Notes under the pieces: generated by a model
The model's input: only the letters and a program-made list of their open reading frames with translations
Databases searched by the model: none
What the model was told of the DNA's origin: nothing
Part shown: one piece after another, positions 20,916 to 32,458 of the stretch
Numbering within the stretch: the stretch's first letter is position 1
How the letters are laid out: the number at the start of each line of letters is the position of its first letter
Source of the DNA: Inonotus obliquus
Lineage: Eukaryota; Basidiomycota; Agaricomycetes; Hymenochaetales; Hymenochaetaceae
Assembly (NCBI GenBank): GCA_032164295.1
Contig: JAJHTX010000005.1
Span: forward strand, 2,294,001-2,358,000
Direction of reading: 5' to 3'
DNA length: 64,000 nt
Program-made: the position numbers and the translations under genes

Positions 20916-23900
20916 CTAGAATCGAATATCACGCAACATACTCTCAAGGCTCTCCTTCGCAATACCTGCCAGTCGGCGCTTGACAGGATTGAACCGTGGC
21001 CGCACCAGATCCCTGTGCAAAGCGTTAAGTACACCCGCATGCGCGTATGCCGTCCGCTTAATGGTCAATATACTGTGGAACGCATGCGTTCCTAGCCTGC
21101 TCGTGATATTAGACACGTGTTAGAAACATAATCGGAAGAAATGCTACTCACCATGTCACCTCATCTTGCGTGAGATCACATTTCGCTCCTGATTTTCGCG
21201 CGAGGTCTCCTATGTGTTTATACCGGATGCACGCATATGTATATCGAATACATTGTCGGATCACCTCTATAGATAACCCGTAAGAAGTCTCTTTCATAGT
21301 CATGAAGGTGGAAAACCAACTCAGCAGGAAGGCCCCCTCTCCCTGCAAGGCCTTGCGGCTAATGTCATTTTTCTTGCGTCCCTCGCCCTCGCCCTCGCCC
21401 TCGCCCGTAGTTGACCCACCTACTCTCGCAGGTCCACTAGAATTGGAGCTTGAAGACGCAGAATGTGGTACGAATGCCAGTCCGCCTGAGTTATCCCTGA
21501 CCGCACGAATATACGCATGCATCTTCATCGCCGTTAGCACAAAACTCTGGTATACATTAATGCGCGCTGCTCGCGATGAGTTATGTGCCGCGTCAGTGAA
21601 GATCACATGAGTCTTTGCGCTTGATAATCTGAAGGAGTTCATTTAATAAACATATTCTGTGGAAGGTAGAATTACGACTGACTGAAGCATTTTGTGTAGA
21701 AAGGCAGCATTTGGTCGACGACTTTGCTCAACTGTCAGCGAATCCATCAGGTCTATGAAAGCTGGTGTCAGCAACATCTTCCGCTGGAGGATCAAGATAG
21801 GCGAACAATTATCATGGAATCGTGAGTAGTCAGTCAAAATCGATAGGTCTTTAGTGTTGATGAGGTATCCACACCAAGGAAATACTATTGTGCATGTCAG
21901 AAGAGCAGGTTGAGGATGGTACCCATGAGAACGTACATTCTCGATCGGGGTGCATCACAGTGCTCAAGCTATGCTGTGATATGTCTCCGACGCGATGGTC
22001 GAAATTTGTCAGTGTCTTCTCTCGGGCAATGAAGCAACCGTATTCCGGGTGTCCTTCAAGCAGCGTTCAGCTCCTATATGCCTCAGACAAAACGGATGGG
22101 CTACCGACGCACCTTGATTCATGACCTCTAGGAACCGTCGAGCATCCTGAACATCCGTCGTGATGAAAAGGTAATCGTCAATTAGACGAAGCAACACATT
22201 AGCCTTGGACGGATCCGTTGCAAAGTGTAAAATGTTGCGCTCCAGGTCGCCATAGAAGAATGAACATAACAGGGAAGAAAGCACAGAACCCTGAGGGATT
22301 CCGACGCGCTGACGGTAATAATCTTTGCCAATCTGATCGAATAAGTGGTATTGGCCAAATGATCTAGTAGTATCATCCAAGGCGACGGCGTACCTTTACA
22401 ATATTATCGGTGATATGATCTTCGAGCAGCTGAATGATCTCATCGCGGAAGGCAAACGGGTAGACAACTTGATCGACAAATATCGCATGACGGAGGAGAG
22501 TAGCGAGCTGCTTCGCGTGAGTAAGGAAATGTGGATGTTCATCTATACATGCCTCTTCGGTTAAGTGCTCAGAAAAGGAAGGACAGCTTTTAGAAACATA
22601 CATTCAGGCATTGCATTCCGCACGTATTTCCGTACGACTCTGCCTGCAGACGGCATAATCTGGCCATACTTCTGCACCATGTAGACGTCCTTCAAGCACA
22701 CACGGTCAGCACTTTCTCGGGTACGAAGGGAAAACCAAATTACCTCTGATATGAGATCCTTTAGAATCTCCAGCAACTTGCTCTGCTCAATTGTGTCGAA
22801 ACAGGCCTGCACGTCTACCTTGACAAAGTATAGCTTCGGCCTGAAAGGAATTCAGAATTAGCAATGATGTCTCCGAAACAACTCACAATTTGCCCGACGC
22901 ATCTACGATCTTTGCCTTGAACGCCTTCAGACGGGGATACGATTCATTAGGGCCGAATGCAGATGCTCCAAGCTTCTCTGCTTGCACTTTCTGTTCAGGG
23001 ACACAAGAATGAACATTGGATCTGATTTCACATGATCGAACACTTACCTGTTCATATCCCAATATCTGGAAAGCTGCCGACAGGATCTGGTTTATAGACT
23101 GTCCTTGCTGAAACGGACCATCAGAAGCTGTATTCTTCGTTTTTTTCCTTCTCAGGTTCACAATTGGTCGTACTCCGCTATCCTTTGGTCGCAGGCGGAC
23201 AAACGAGTACCCGAGTTTGCGTTGCTGTAGAAGTTCCTCAGCTTCATGCTGATCGGAAAATTAGTCATGGTGAACGGAAATATATTGCCGAGGTGAATCA
23301 CCTGCTGAATACGTTCAAAGGTTGTCGCAACTAGTCGATCGAGAAGTGGCTGGCAAAGAACATCCCAGTCATCCTGTCTGAAGTATAGTACTCGATTCCG
23401 GTACGCAGCAGAATCAGTGATATAGAAGGTAGTCTTAAGGCAAATAGCATCATATCAGCGGGCAAGCATAGAGAAGCGGAGGGTCGCGTACTCGTAACAG
23501 AGGTAGCAAGAACTGGTCAAAATACCAGAAAATGAATTCCTGAAGTAGCTCCCGGCGTTTTACCATCTCGGACTCTGAGTGATTCAAGCTAGACGAAGGT
23601 TTCCCGGACGGTATTAACCATTCGCACTTGCTTGTACTGATCCCTTGCATGACATCGTGCAATGTCATTCCCTCAATCCGCCGGGCGCAGATCATTTGTT
23701 TGACATCTGTTCGTGAAAGCTACATTACCCATGCTTCCTTACTACAAACCGAGTACTTACGATGAAAAACTGACTTGCGATTTTCCTCGCACCCCCAAAG
23801 CGCTTTAGGGATGATTTCGTTTGTGACAGTGTGGGCAAACATATAAACTTCTTCGTAGCTACAAGTGAACTCCGCGAACTTCGGCTTCAGCTTTGCTAAG

Positions 23901-25816
23901 GCCTGCTGTGCCTTGGGGACCGATCCTGAGCCACTGGAAGGTGCATCGGCTTTCATTTGGCGGAAAGATACCGATAACGGCGTCACGGTACTTATCGTAT
24001 AATTCATCTGTGTCTGTAGATCTTCTGCAGCATCTTCGGAGATGAGTTCTAGAATTGCGCTAGAGTCCACCATTGAATCTGTGTGATCAGGTCTAAGCTG
24101 GTGCAAGCTGAATTAGTCGGACGATCTTTTGGGCAGTCTCCGCAACACACCTTGGATGGGCAAAGTGTATTTAAAATGGATTTGTACCCACACTCTGCGT
24201 GCCGATTGTGAAGCTGCGCAAGCAGTGATAAGGCTCCTTTCAAGCGCGGCGGTGTCTTAACGGGCCCCTTCATCTGAGCAACAAATCGAGTATCAGAAAC
24301 AGCTCAAGAGGCGATGCAAAGCCTTACATTAATCTCATCTTCTCTGTTGGTGAAGTAGAACCTCATAAACACCTCCTTTCGCAGCTGGTGGGCCTGGGCG
24401 GAGAACACGTTCTGTAGGCCGTATTGCAACGGAAATATATATTTGGAGAGGTGACGGGCTTCAAGTGCACCGTCTCGATCGCCTGGTCTCAGATCCTTCT
24501 TCACCTCCCCGTTTTGTTCTGAAAGACCTTTGGAGATTCGCCAATCCTTTGCCCGCATTCGATTCAGGATATCTGCGGCCCTTTCAGTTGACTATGGAAA
24601 AGCAGATAGTAGAACCTACGATCTGTGGGCAACCCGAGCTGAATTCGTCCTTGGTGCGCACCTAGGCCCGCACGTCGATCAGCTCTCGCGTAGAACATGG
24701 TAACACGAGCAAGTGGAATCACGGAAGCCGTAGCACTAGATTGCTAGCTGAGTGAGCAGTATTTCTGGCAATGAGTCCCAACGTACTTCTTCGCCGGAAA
24801 TGCCAAAGAACTATCTTCACGCCTTGTATGGCGTAGTGCTTCAATATCATCCTTTCGACGCTTGGAAGGTCTAGTATTGCTTTCATCGTGCTTGTCAGGG
24901 TGTTCGCGTTTGCTTGAGACGAGAGCCTCTGGAGCACTAGCACTGCTGGTTGTTTCCGTGATCTTCTTGCTATGTAACCTTCCCCGCGGAGTTTCATATA
25001 TTAAAGGTGGGCCGATCAATTGGCAATAACAGTCATTTAGCAGCGCGACATATACGGAGGTCTCGGTCAAAATGTGTAAGAGTACTGCATCGCCCACTCT
25101 GTAAATACTCTTTTCAGCACTTCCTTGCACCTATATTTGGGATAACCCTGGAACGTGCTAGAGTATGATGCCTACCGCTTGAGGAGCAAGGACCACTCGG
25201 GTGCTTGCAACGCTGTGACTAGTGTGTTGACAAAGAAGTTCGTGACACCTTGTCTAGCACCCCCAGCACCTCCTTTCCAAGTTTCCGCGCGTAACTCTGC
25301 CTACACGCGTCATTCAATAAGAAGCGCCCATCAGTCAATCGATGTGGAGATTTCATATAGATACGTACAGAACGATACCCGGTCGCTATGACGTTCGACG
25401 GTTTATGGCTTCGTGCGAAAAGTCGAGCATGTGCTCTCTCAATCACCTTGGCAATATCAATATCAATGCGAGGAGGGAATGTCGAGACAAAGTGAGCGCC
25501 TTAAACCTTCGCTTCGCGAAAAGGAAGGACTTACCTCTGTGATTGAAGATGAGGGTGCAGATAACTTTACACATACATCGCGCCGTACACCCGATTCAGC
25601 CACAAGCGATGTCATTAGGAGATCCCGATAAGCTTGAGAGTCCGGGTCTCTCAAAAGGTAGCTGCGGAGGTTCTGCGGCCGCGAGAACTGGATAAACTCA
25701 GGGTGCATCGAGGCATCCGATTTCATTAGCAGATAGTCCAGAAGGGAGTACACGCGACCATGGTATGTATTGAGAATACGCCACGACAGCTCTTTTGAGT
25801 GAGTGTCGCTTTCCAT
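20916..25816 (-). CDS. TERT: Telomerase reverse transcriptase, multi-exon
   Basis: Catalytic subunit of telomerase, which copies its RNA template onto chromosome ends in the nucleus. Exons are split by about ten or more short introns. Exon 1 starts at 25816 (MESDTHSKELSWR) and donor GTAAGTCC follows 25535; exon 2 opens VIERAHARLFARSHK and reaches the GQ-type NVIATGYR. The T/CP region (24.3-23.7 kb) has YIFPLQYGLQNVF and a CGYK..CPSK stretch. RT motifs follow: VRPIVNLRR (motif 2, ~23.16 kb), VDVQACFDT (A, ~22.8), GIPQGSVLSSLLCSFFYG (B, ~22.3), LIDDYLFIT (C, ~22.17), WCGYLI (E, ~21.86). The C-terminal extension runs from 21.64 kb to the stop, with a GEGEGEGEG insert at ~21.39 kb. No break was seen, so it is probably functional; exact exon borders were not all resolved. 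Confidence 0.93.
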
Positions 25817-26113
25817 GAGGCATTGCAGACTAGAAGGAGATCAGGAGATAGGAGGGAAACGTGTAAAGAGGGTGGCTTTCGCACAGTTAAGAAGAGTCAA
25901 TAGGCGAAGGTTCCTCAGAATAACACCGTGCCACATGAAGCCTCGCGGAGTTTCAAAAAACACGACGAGTCACACAAGTCACGTCACGTATGAATTCCCC
26001 TCAGTGGCACTAATATCGACACGGATTCCCAAGGAAATATAACAAAGTAAAGCACAGGAGAAAGTACACGGATGCTAAGATAACTCTCGCAGGCAATACA
26101 GATTTCGTCAATC
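25817..26113. other. Intergenic, TERT 5' side
   Basis: About 297 bp between the TERT start and the stop of the TPR gene, both on the minus strand. It must hold the TERT promoter. No clear TATA box was seen. Confidence 0.4.
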
Positions 26114-27170
26114 TTAGTCTTCGTCCATTTTTACTTCCTCGATCTTCGCTGATGGGGTCCCATTGTCCGCCGCGCCTTCTGGAGTAGGAGCCGTCTCCGC
26201 ATCGAATATCTCTTTGGTGTTGTTAAGGAATCCTAGAGGGTAGTTCAGCCACAAGCCACACTTGGACCAAGTACGAACTGGACTGACCTCGCAATTTATT
26301 GTTGGCCTTCCGTTCGCGTTCCTTGTCTTTGGAGCGTAAAGCCTCTAACTCTTGTTTGATTGATGGCCCATCTACGAAAGAATCAGCAGCTGTTAAGCAC
26401 AAATCACAAAGAGTGCAAGTGCTGACCTGGAAGATTCTTGGAAAGAAGTTCATTGAATAACTTCTCAGCCTTCTCAAAGTACCCCTGCTCTCCGAGTGCC
26501 TTAGCTTTGCGGAAGAGTGCCTTGTAGTTCTCCTTGTTCAACGCTAAGGCCTAATAGAGTTTATCCGATGATGTGAATCGAAGTCCGATATCTCAGGGGC
26601 CACGTTACATTACGGTTGCTGAAGAAACGCACCTGATCAGCAGTCTCTATCGTTCGATCGTAGTTTTGTAATTTGAGATAGCATGCGGACATATTCGAGT
26701 AGACCTTCCCGAGATCCTCATCCAGCTGAACAAAAGCGCGAGAATGAAGTGGCGTTGAGTGAGGGTTTAAGGTGGCGCACCTGACTCTTAGGCTTGGATT
26801 CAATATTTGGTAATGTGGGGTTTTGTCTGGAAGAGATGTCAATCTGAGTCACTCTGTGAATAGATGGGAGGACACTTACCGAGTCAGACCCCTCCAATGT
26901 AGTAAAGTCTTGCATGAAGGTCAGTGATGTTAGGGCAAAGTGGAACATCAAAAGCCTCACTTTATGGTAGTTGATCAAGGCTTGAAGGTTGCACTATGCG
27001 TGAGACAAGTATGATAGCGCCCGAAAGAGTCGCTTCACTTACCTGCCTTAGGATCTGTGCTGAATAAAGCATCCCCAGTTGTCTTGAAGTGCTTGCCCTC
27101 GTAGTAGGTGGGAACCTTGTCCGCAGGGACCTCTTCCTCAATGGTCAGAGGATGTTCGATTGAAGACATT
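26114..27170 (-). CDS. Tetratricopeptide-repeat protein
   Basis: The start is MSSIEHPLTIEEEVPADKV at 27170 and the end is a Lys/Asp-rich tail closing KMDED-TAA at 26116-26114. Several short introns split it. The order is: N-terminal ALFSTDPKAG helix, LINYHKVRLLMFH-type helix, TPR pairs around KVYSNMSACYLKLQNYDRTI and ENYKALFRKAKALGEQGYFEKA, then a charged helix (ELEALRSKDKERERKANNKL). The layout resembles the TPR co-chaperone part of FKBP/Cns1-like proteins, but no catalytic isomerase domain is present. The exact orthologue was not identified. Confidence 0.75.
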
Positions 27171-27412
27171 TCTCTTTGCTTAAGCAGTCTATGGGCGTAT
27201 TGCAGACAGTAAGATCGAGAGATAGAAGGCTGGTGAAAGTTAGAGGCTAAAAGCCGCCGGCCTCGCATCTACGCCGAACGCCTCAAATATTTATTACGTG
27301 ACATATGCGCGGTGTAACAACGGATCGTGACACTGTCACATCACAAGCGTGTCCACTACACCAGCGTCCTCCTTCGAAAAGTAACCATTATTATCGCGAG
27401 TAGAGAGCAACA

Positions 27413-27713
27413 ATGGCCCTTCTATCCAATATTCTCGGTTTCTCTGCTCTAGGACTTGCATCCCGCTTTGGACAGCTTGGTATCCAGAAACGTAACCTCT
27501 TTGAAAGTGGGTTCCTTTTTCTTCCCATGAGAAGATCTGGGATATTTATTACTGATGTTTGACTCAGACCCAGGAGGACACGTCATTGCGATGGCTGTCT
27601 TCGGTTATGGGGGGTATTGGGCGTACAAGTGGGACTTGCGGGCCGCTGAACTTCTCGCGCAGAAACGTGCAGAGATCGAAGCGCAGCGACGAGGAGCTCC
27701 AAATGCCCAGTAA
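27413..27713 (+). CDS. Small single-membrane-span protein, 79 aa
   Basis: Two exons, 27413-27506 and 27568-27713, joined at A|AC (donor GTGGGT, acceptor CTCAG), give 79 codons. It begins MALLSNILGFSALGLASRFG, then RNLFENPGGH, one hydrophobic span (VIAMAVFGYGGYWAYKW) and a charged tail ending GAPNAQ. Size and shape fit small subunits of mitochondrial inner-membrane complexes (for example a complex I accessory subunit), but this is only a guess from form. It shares a 240-bp divergent upstream region with the TPR gene. Confidence 0.7.
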
Positions 27714-28792
27714 GAAGAAACGTCGGTCGGATACGGATGTTGGGAGATGACCGCACGCGGCATTACTGAAGGGTGTGTATGTCGAGCAGTCTAGGTTGTA
27801 GTCTGGGATCACTGACTTGGTCGCTCGCTTCTATAGCGTCACCAGCAGTGGATTAGCCGACCTCCGACCTCCGGTCCCGTGTATCTTATACTCGATTTCC
27901 TTCTGTCCTCCTTCTCAACGCAGTTTTCGCAATGGATATGCTTCAACGTTGTATGTGTGATACCTGACGAGGATCGAATGCAATTCCCTCTTAAATTTTC
28001 AGAGAATACACTTGGTAACAATATGCATGACACGGTATGCAACAGGAAGGGGTGATTATCAAGAAATTGCAGGGGTTGATGAGATCGAGTTGAGTTAAAG
28101 AAGGAGGCGAGAACAGAAAGGAAAACGAAGGAGTGTACGAAGCAATCAAGCATCAAAGGAGCGGAGTGGGAAAGCTGCGTTCGGATATATGAAGAGACGA
28201 GTGAGACGGGAAACAGTGTGAAGCAAAACGAGCGTATGGGCAAGACAGAAAGCTCTGCCTCAAATTTCCATAGTACACGGGTGGGTTAGAAAGTCGCCTT
28301 GAGGCAACGAGAGGAAATGCTGGGAACCAAAAGAGAAAAGGGAAGTCGAAAGGGCGCGGCCTCAATCCTCTGCCAATGCCATTGTTGGCATTGTTCCGTT
28401 GATCGAGATCCAAGGAGAGAATATAAGTACAAACTGAGAAATCCTTTTGTGGGCTGAAAAAAAGTGGGAAGTGGTTGAAGAAGGTCAGAGTGATCGAATC
28501 CAGTCGATATTTTGGCGGGTGGGCTGTAGTGTTAATCCAAGCACGTCAAAGGAGAGATGACGAAGTTTAGCGATGACTGCAAAAAGCTGAAACCAAAGAA
28601 GAAGGAGCGATGAAAGTACAAGTCAGGGAACGAATATGTGAGGAGATCAGGAATAGAAGAGAGCAGTTGAGTTTAGAGGATCGACAATCGATGTTGTGGT
28701 GTTATTTTGTTGGTGAGATGTTACTTGTGAGGTTGTGATGTTGGAATTCTTGCTCGGCATGCGCCTAGTGATTGCTTTGGTCGTATTCAAGT
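27714..28792. other. 1.08 kb between two convergent genes
   Basis: Non-coding sequence between the stops of the 79-aa gene (plus) and the unknown gene at 28793 (minus). It probably holds both 3'UTRs. No repeat or RNA gene was recognised. Confidence 0.4.
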
Positions 28793-30496
28793 TTAACACA
28801 ACTGAATAGCACTTCCAAGCCCAGCACCTGTAGCGCTTGACTCGTTGATCTCAGCAGGCGCAGACAAATGGCCAAAGGAGATGCGTCTTTTGACACGTGG
28901 AGGGAAGTTCGCCGTCTTCACACGGCGCAGACGCCTACTCGGAGTTGCTGGAGGATGCTCAATGTTGTCGGGTGCAAGTGCGAACGTTTGCTCCGGAGCA
29001 ACCTGTTGTACATGTGTCGTAGGCGGGGTTGGTTCCGGCTGAGGATTTGGAAGCTCCGCACCGAACATGGAAGCAGTGACCGGAATTTTCTTAGCAGATG
29101 ACTTGCGGGAGCGCGCCTCCTTCTTCTGGGAACTCGTCCCACTGGCTTTAATGGTGGCAGCGGAACCAGTCTTTGCTAGAGACCTGGACTTTCTAGCTTG
29201 CTGAGGGCGCTCGACAGGTGAAGCGCCGGTAGTCTTCTGCTTCTTGATGTTCTGGATCCTTGCCTTCTCTTCCTCGTCACTGGACGGGTAGATGTCGAGC
29301 TCGGAGCTAAGATGAATAAGTGCTGGGGAGTTCTCTTTCTGATCGTCGATACTCATCCGGCTCGAAACACTTCCATAGGATGGAGCACGCTTGAGAGAGT
29401 GGCCCAGACCGTTGAAATTTGCCGAACTGAACGACTCGGAACGTTTTACCTTCGGGGCGCGTGTGATATGCGAATTGTCGTTCGAAACACAATCACTGAC
29501 AACACCTGATGGGATTGTCGGCAGACCCACCACAGTGGTTGTAGTGCGGCGAAGCCTCGATCCGCGGCCACCGGAGAGGGCGGAGTATCGTCCATTGGCA
29601 GCGTTATCCTCCGACCTCGGGATGTTCGGAGCGCATGGTGATTCGCCCATGCTAAGCGGACGACGCTGGACTAGACGAGGGGAAGGAGTACGAGATGGGT
29701 TATGCTCATGCGAGCATGCTGGGTTTGAAATAATTTGATCTATCCTTTGAAGACGGGAAGACAGACTAGGTACACAATCAGACTCAATGCAAATATACAA
29801 ATTGGTAAAAACCGACACTCACCGATCAATGTTTTTCTCATTCTTCAATGTATTGCCTTTGAGAAAGTCCATGCTCGACTGGCGGTAAAGCGGCTTCTTG
29901 GAAACATTGGTAGTTGGCTGGAGGATATCGGAAGACAGCTCGGATGATTTTCTGCCTTCTGCGGCTGCATTGTCTTGAACACGGGTGCGCGCCAACTTGA
30001 GAAGCTTGGTGCGTGTGGACCGAATAGAATGCCGCCATTCTGAAGGGTCTTTTGCATATATGATACTACGGGAGATCTTGTCTAGAATATTTGGTGGAGG
30101 AATAGAACCATTGAAAGGACTGAGTAAGTGGGACGGCAGCGCGTCAAGTGCCTAAAGCGCATAGACATGAGTCATGTACTCCCTCCGCACACATCCAAGC
30201 GGGTAGTTCTAGCGCACCTTGTTCAGAAGGGACACTTGTTCTGGCGTCCATTCCCAATCTATATCGTCGTCTCCGCCATCATGAACTGAGCTATTCCAGC
30301 TGTCCGTACTTCGTCTTGGAGCAGCCGAATCGAGCTTGAGGAGACTGGGTGACGGAAGACCTAGACTATTTCGCGGAGTACGAGGCGAAGGGAAAGACTC
30401 CGTCGACAAGCGAATAGACGAGGCTCTTTTTGGCAAAGGGGGCCGTGGCAGGACGAGAGACAGTGAAGATAGCTGAGTGTTCTGAGTGTGGTGCAT
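28793..30496 (-). CDS. Unknown basic, Ser/Pro-rich protein
   Basis: It starts at 30496 (MHHTQNTQLSSLSLVLPRPP). Exon 1 ends near 30209 after a more conserved-looking stretch DDDIDWEWTPEQVSLLNKV. Exon 2 (about 30150-29830) holds ALDALPSHLLSPFNG and a basic helix. Exon 3 (about 29765-28793) is long and disordered, with SRRLRRVKTANFPPRVKRR and several possible phosphosites and nuclear-localisation-like clusters. No domain recognised. The acidic WEWTPEQ segment is the best handle for homology search. Confidence 0.7.
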
Positions 30497-31466
30497 TGAT
30501 CCTATATGCTAGATAACCGGTAGTGTCCTAAATGAGTAGAAAAAAAGAGCAAAAGAACGAGTGAGGGCTGTATACGAGCTACGACGCGCCAGAGCTAAAA
30601 ACGCGTCGTGAGGATGGCCTGTGCGAAGTGGGGGGATGTGATGGGGCGGAGGAAGGAAAGGCACGACTTCTGAATGCCTTGAGGCTGATCGTAGGCCACG
30701 AGCACGATCACGTGCCCGTTACCAAACAAATTGACTTTGTGTACGGCAGACCAGAAGGAGTTCCCTCACAATCTCATCATGATACTGTTCCGCTTTACAG
30801 TGATGAGCATTGTCTATTCTATCTATCCTTGCCGCTGTGAAATAGTGCGAAGATCAGGGTCTGATCTTCTTGCTATAGTGCGGTGTATTATGTGCTTGAT
30901 ATGCGATTGTCAGCCCCTTCTAGCAAGCGGTTGAGCAGGAGACGCAGGAAGGCGCTGCATCGTCAAGAACATTAAGTCGCAAAATGAATTGTCGGCATCA
31001 TACTTACTAGATCTTTTAACCTTAGATTTGTCAAGCACACATCGACAATCCAGATTAATATTGCCTTCGCTTGCAACGATGGCTTTGATTTGTTAATCCC
31101 ATTCGTTATTTCACGCCGGAATGGAATGTGAATCCATGCAAGGAATGAAACACATAGAAATGCTCCGATAGAAGGTAGAAGGGCAAGGAATGAAGAGTAA
31201 TACAGTAAAATGAGTTGCATAGTCGAACGAAAATTACTGAAAGTTACAGGCCGAGAAGTCAAGCTATGGAGCTTGCATGTCTACTTTCACCGTATCGTAA
31301 CTATCGTTCCACTTCTTCCGTCCCAGTATGAGAGCCGGGACCTTGGCTTGTCTAACGAGGCTTGGGTTCAAGTTGAAATCTACGAAGGATCTTCAGAAGG
31401 ATCGACGCCTGATCGTCCCGATCGTCGTTCTGTTTCTTCACCAAAGTTTCGCCATCCAAAACGACT
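30497..31466. other. 970 bp divergent intergenic region
   Basis: It separates the starts of the unknown gene (minus) and VPS51 (plus). Only short random ORFs. It must contain both promoters; no clear element was seen. Confidence 0.4.
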
Positions 31467-32339
31467 ATGTCCACGATGACTGCGTCCTCAGCGCCTAACA
31501 GCACTTCTTCGCAGTCGCGAACAATACCCCGTCCACCGCCTTCACCACTCCTACTCAACACCCTTGCACCCTCTGGTCCCTCTCCTGGTTCTTCTCTTTC
31601 TCCCGCACCTGGGACACCTCGTCGAGCAAGCACGCCACTCAGCTCCGATACAGCTGCCCCTCCCACTAGTTCGAATGGCGACCGGAGAGCTTCTACACCT
31701 GGAGGGTGGAATGACCAGCCTGCGGAAAACTTAAAAGCGAATACGAAGCCAGCTAGCAAGGGAAGAGCGCGGGACATGTTAAGGAAGCATTATGGACTTG
31801 GTGTGGGCCCACCTCCACCACTCACTGGTCCAAACAAGCCTCTTGACCCAATGAACCCTGGTAAATCTACCTAAACCTCTCTGTATCCTCGGTCCTGATG
31901 GCTTTTGAGATTCTCCTGCCTTTGACGCGAAATCTTATTACGAACAATTAATAACTACCTCATCTCTATCGGGATTGCTGAAGAGGGATAACGAGCTTTT
32001 GTCCGGTATGCTGTCGTTGCAACAATACGTGCATTCATCACTCACTCACTGCTTTGACTTCTCTAGAGATTCGGCAATTAGAAAGCGAACGGCAATCCTT
32101 GGTTTATAATCACCATCACGAACTGATCGCAGCAAGTGATACGATTTCTGCGGTACGTTTTCACTTCAATGTAACCCTCAAATTTCTCCTTTAAACGTGC
32201 GTGATTCTTATAGATGAAAAATCGCGCAGAAGGTGTGGATGCTGACCTGGATAAGTTGCGATTCGCCTTCTCAGAAATTTCTCGCTTAAATGAAGAACTC
32301 ATTGTCGAGGGAAGTGGAAATGACAATATAAATCGATAA
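31467..32339 (+). CDS. VPS51: Vps51-like subunit of the GARP/EARP tethering complex
   Basis: Four exons (31467-31860, 31910-32005, 32067-32152, 32214-32339) give 233 aa with all phases consistent. The first ~100 residues are Ser/Pro-rich and disordered. Then comes RARDMLRKHYGLG, and the Vps51 N-terminal domain: FDAKSYYEQLITTSSLSGL, LLKRDNELLSEIRQLESE, then SLVYNHHHELIAASDTI and a coiled helix. Vps51 works with Vps52-54 to tether endosome-derived vesicles at the Golgi. The protein is short, like the yeast form, and lacks the long C-terminal part of animal Vps51. Confidence 0.85.
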
Positions 32340-32458
32340 TTAATACCCGGATGACAGACATTTCCAAGTGACAATGGGCTCAATTACTACACTAGAAGTC
32401 ACAATAGCAAGTTGATACAGCAATGGCACAGCAAATAGACAGCAGAAAGGACGGAAAG

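Noticed and set aside
31352..31777. Minus-strand ORF over VPS51 exon 1
   Set aside because: Shadow of the Ser/Pro-rich N-terminus of the VPS51 gene, whose four exons join in phase.
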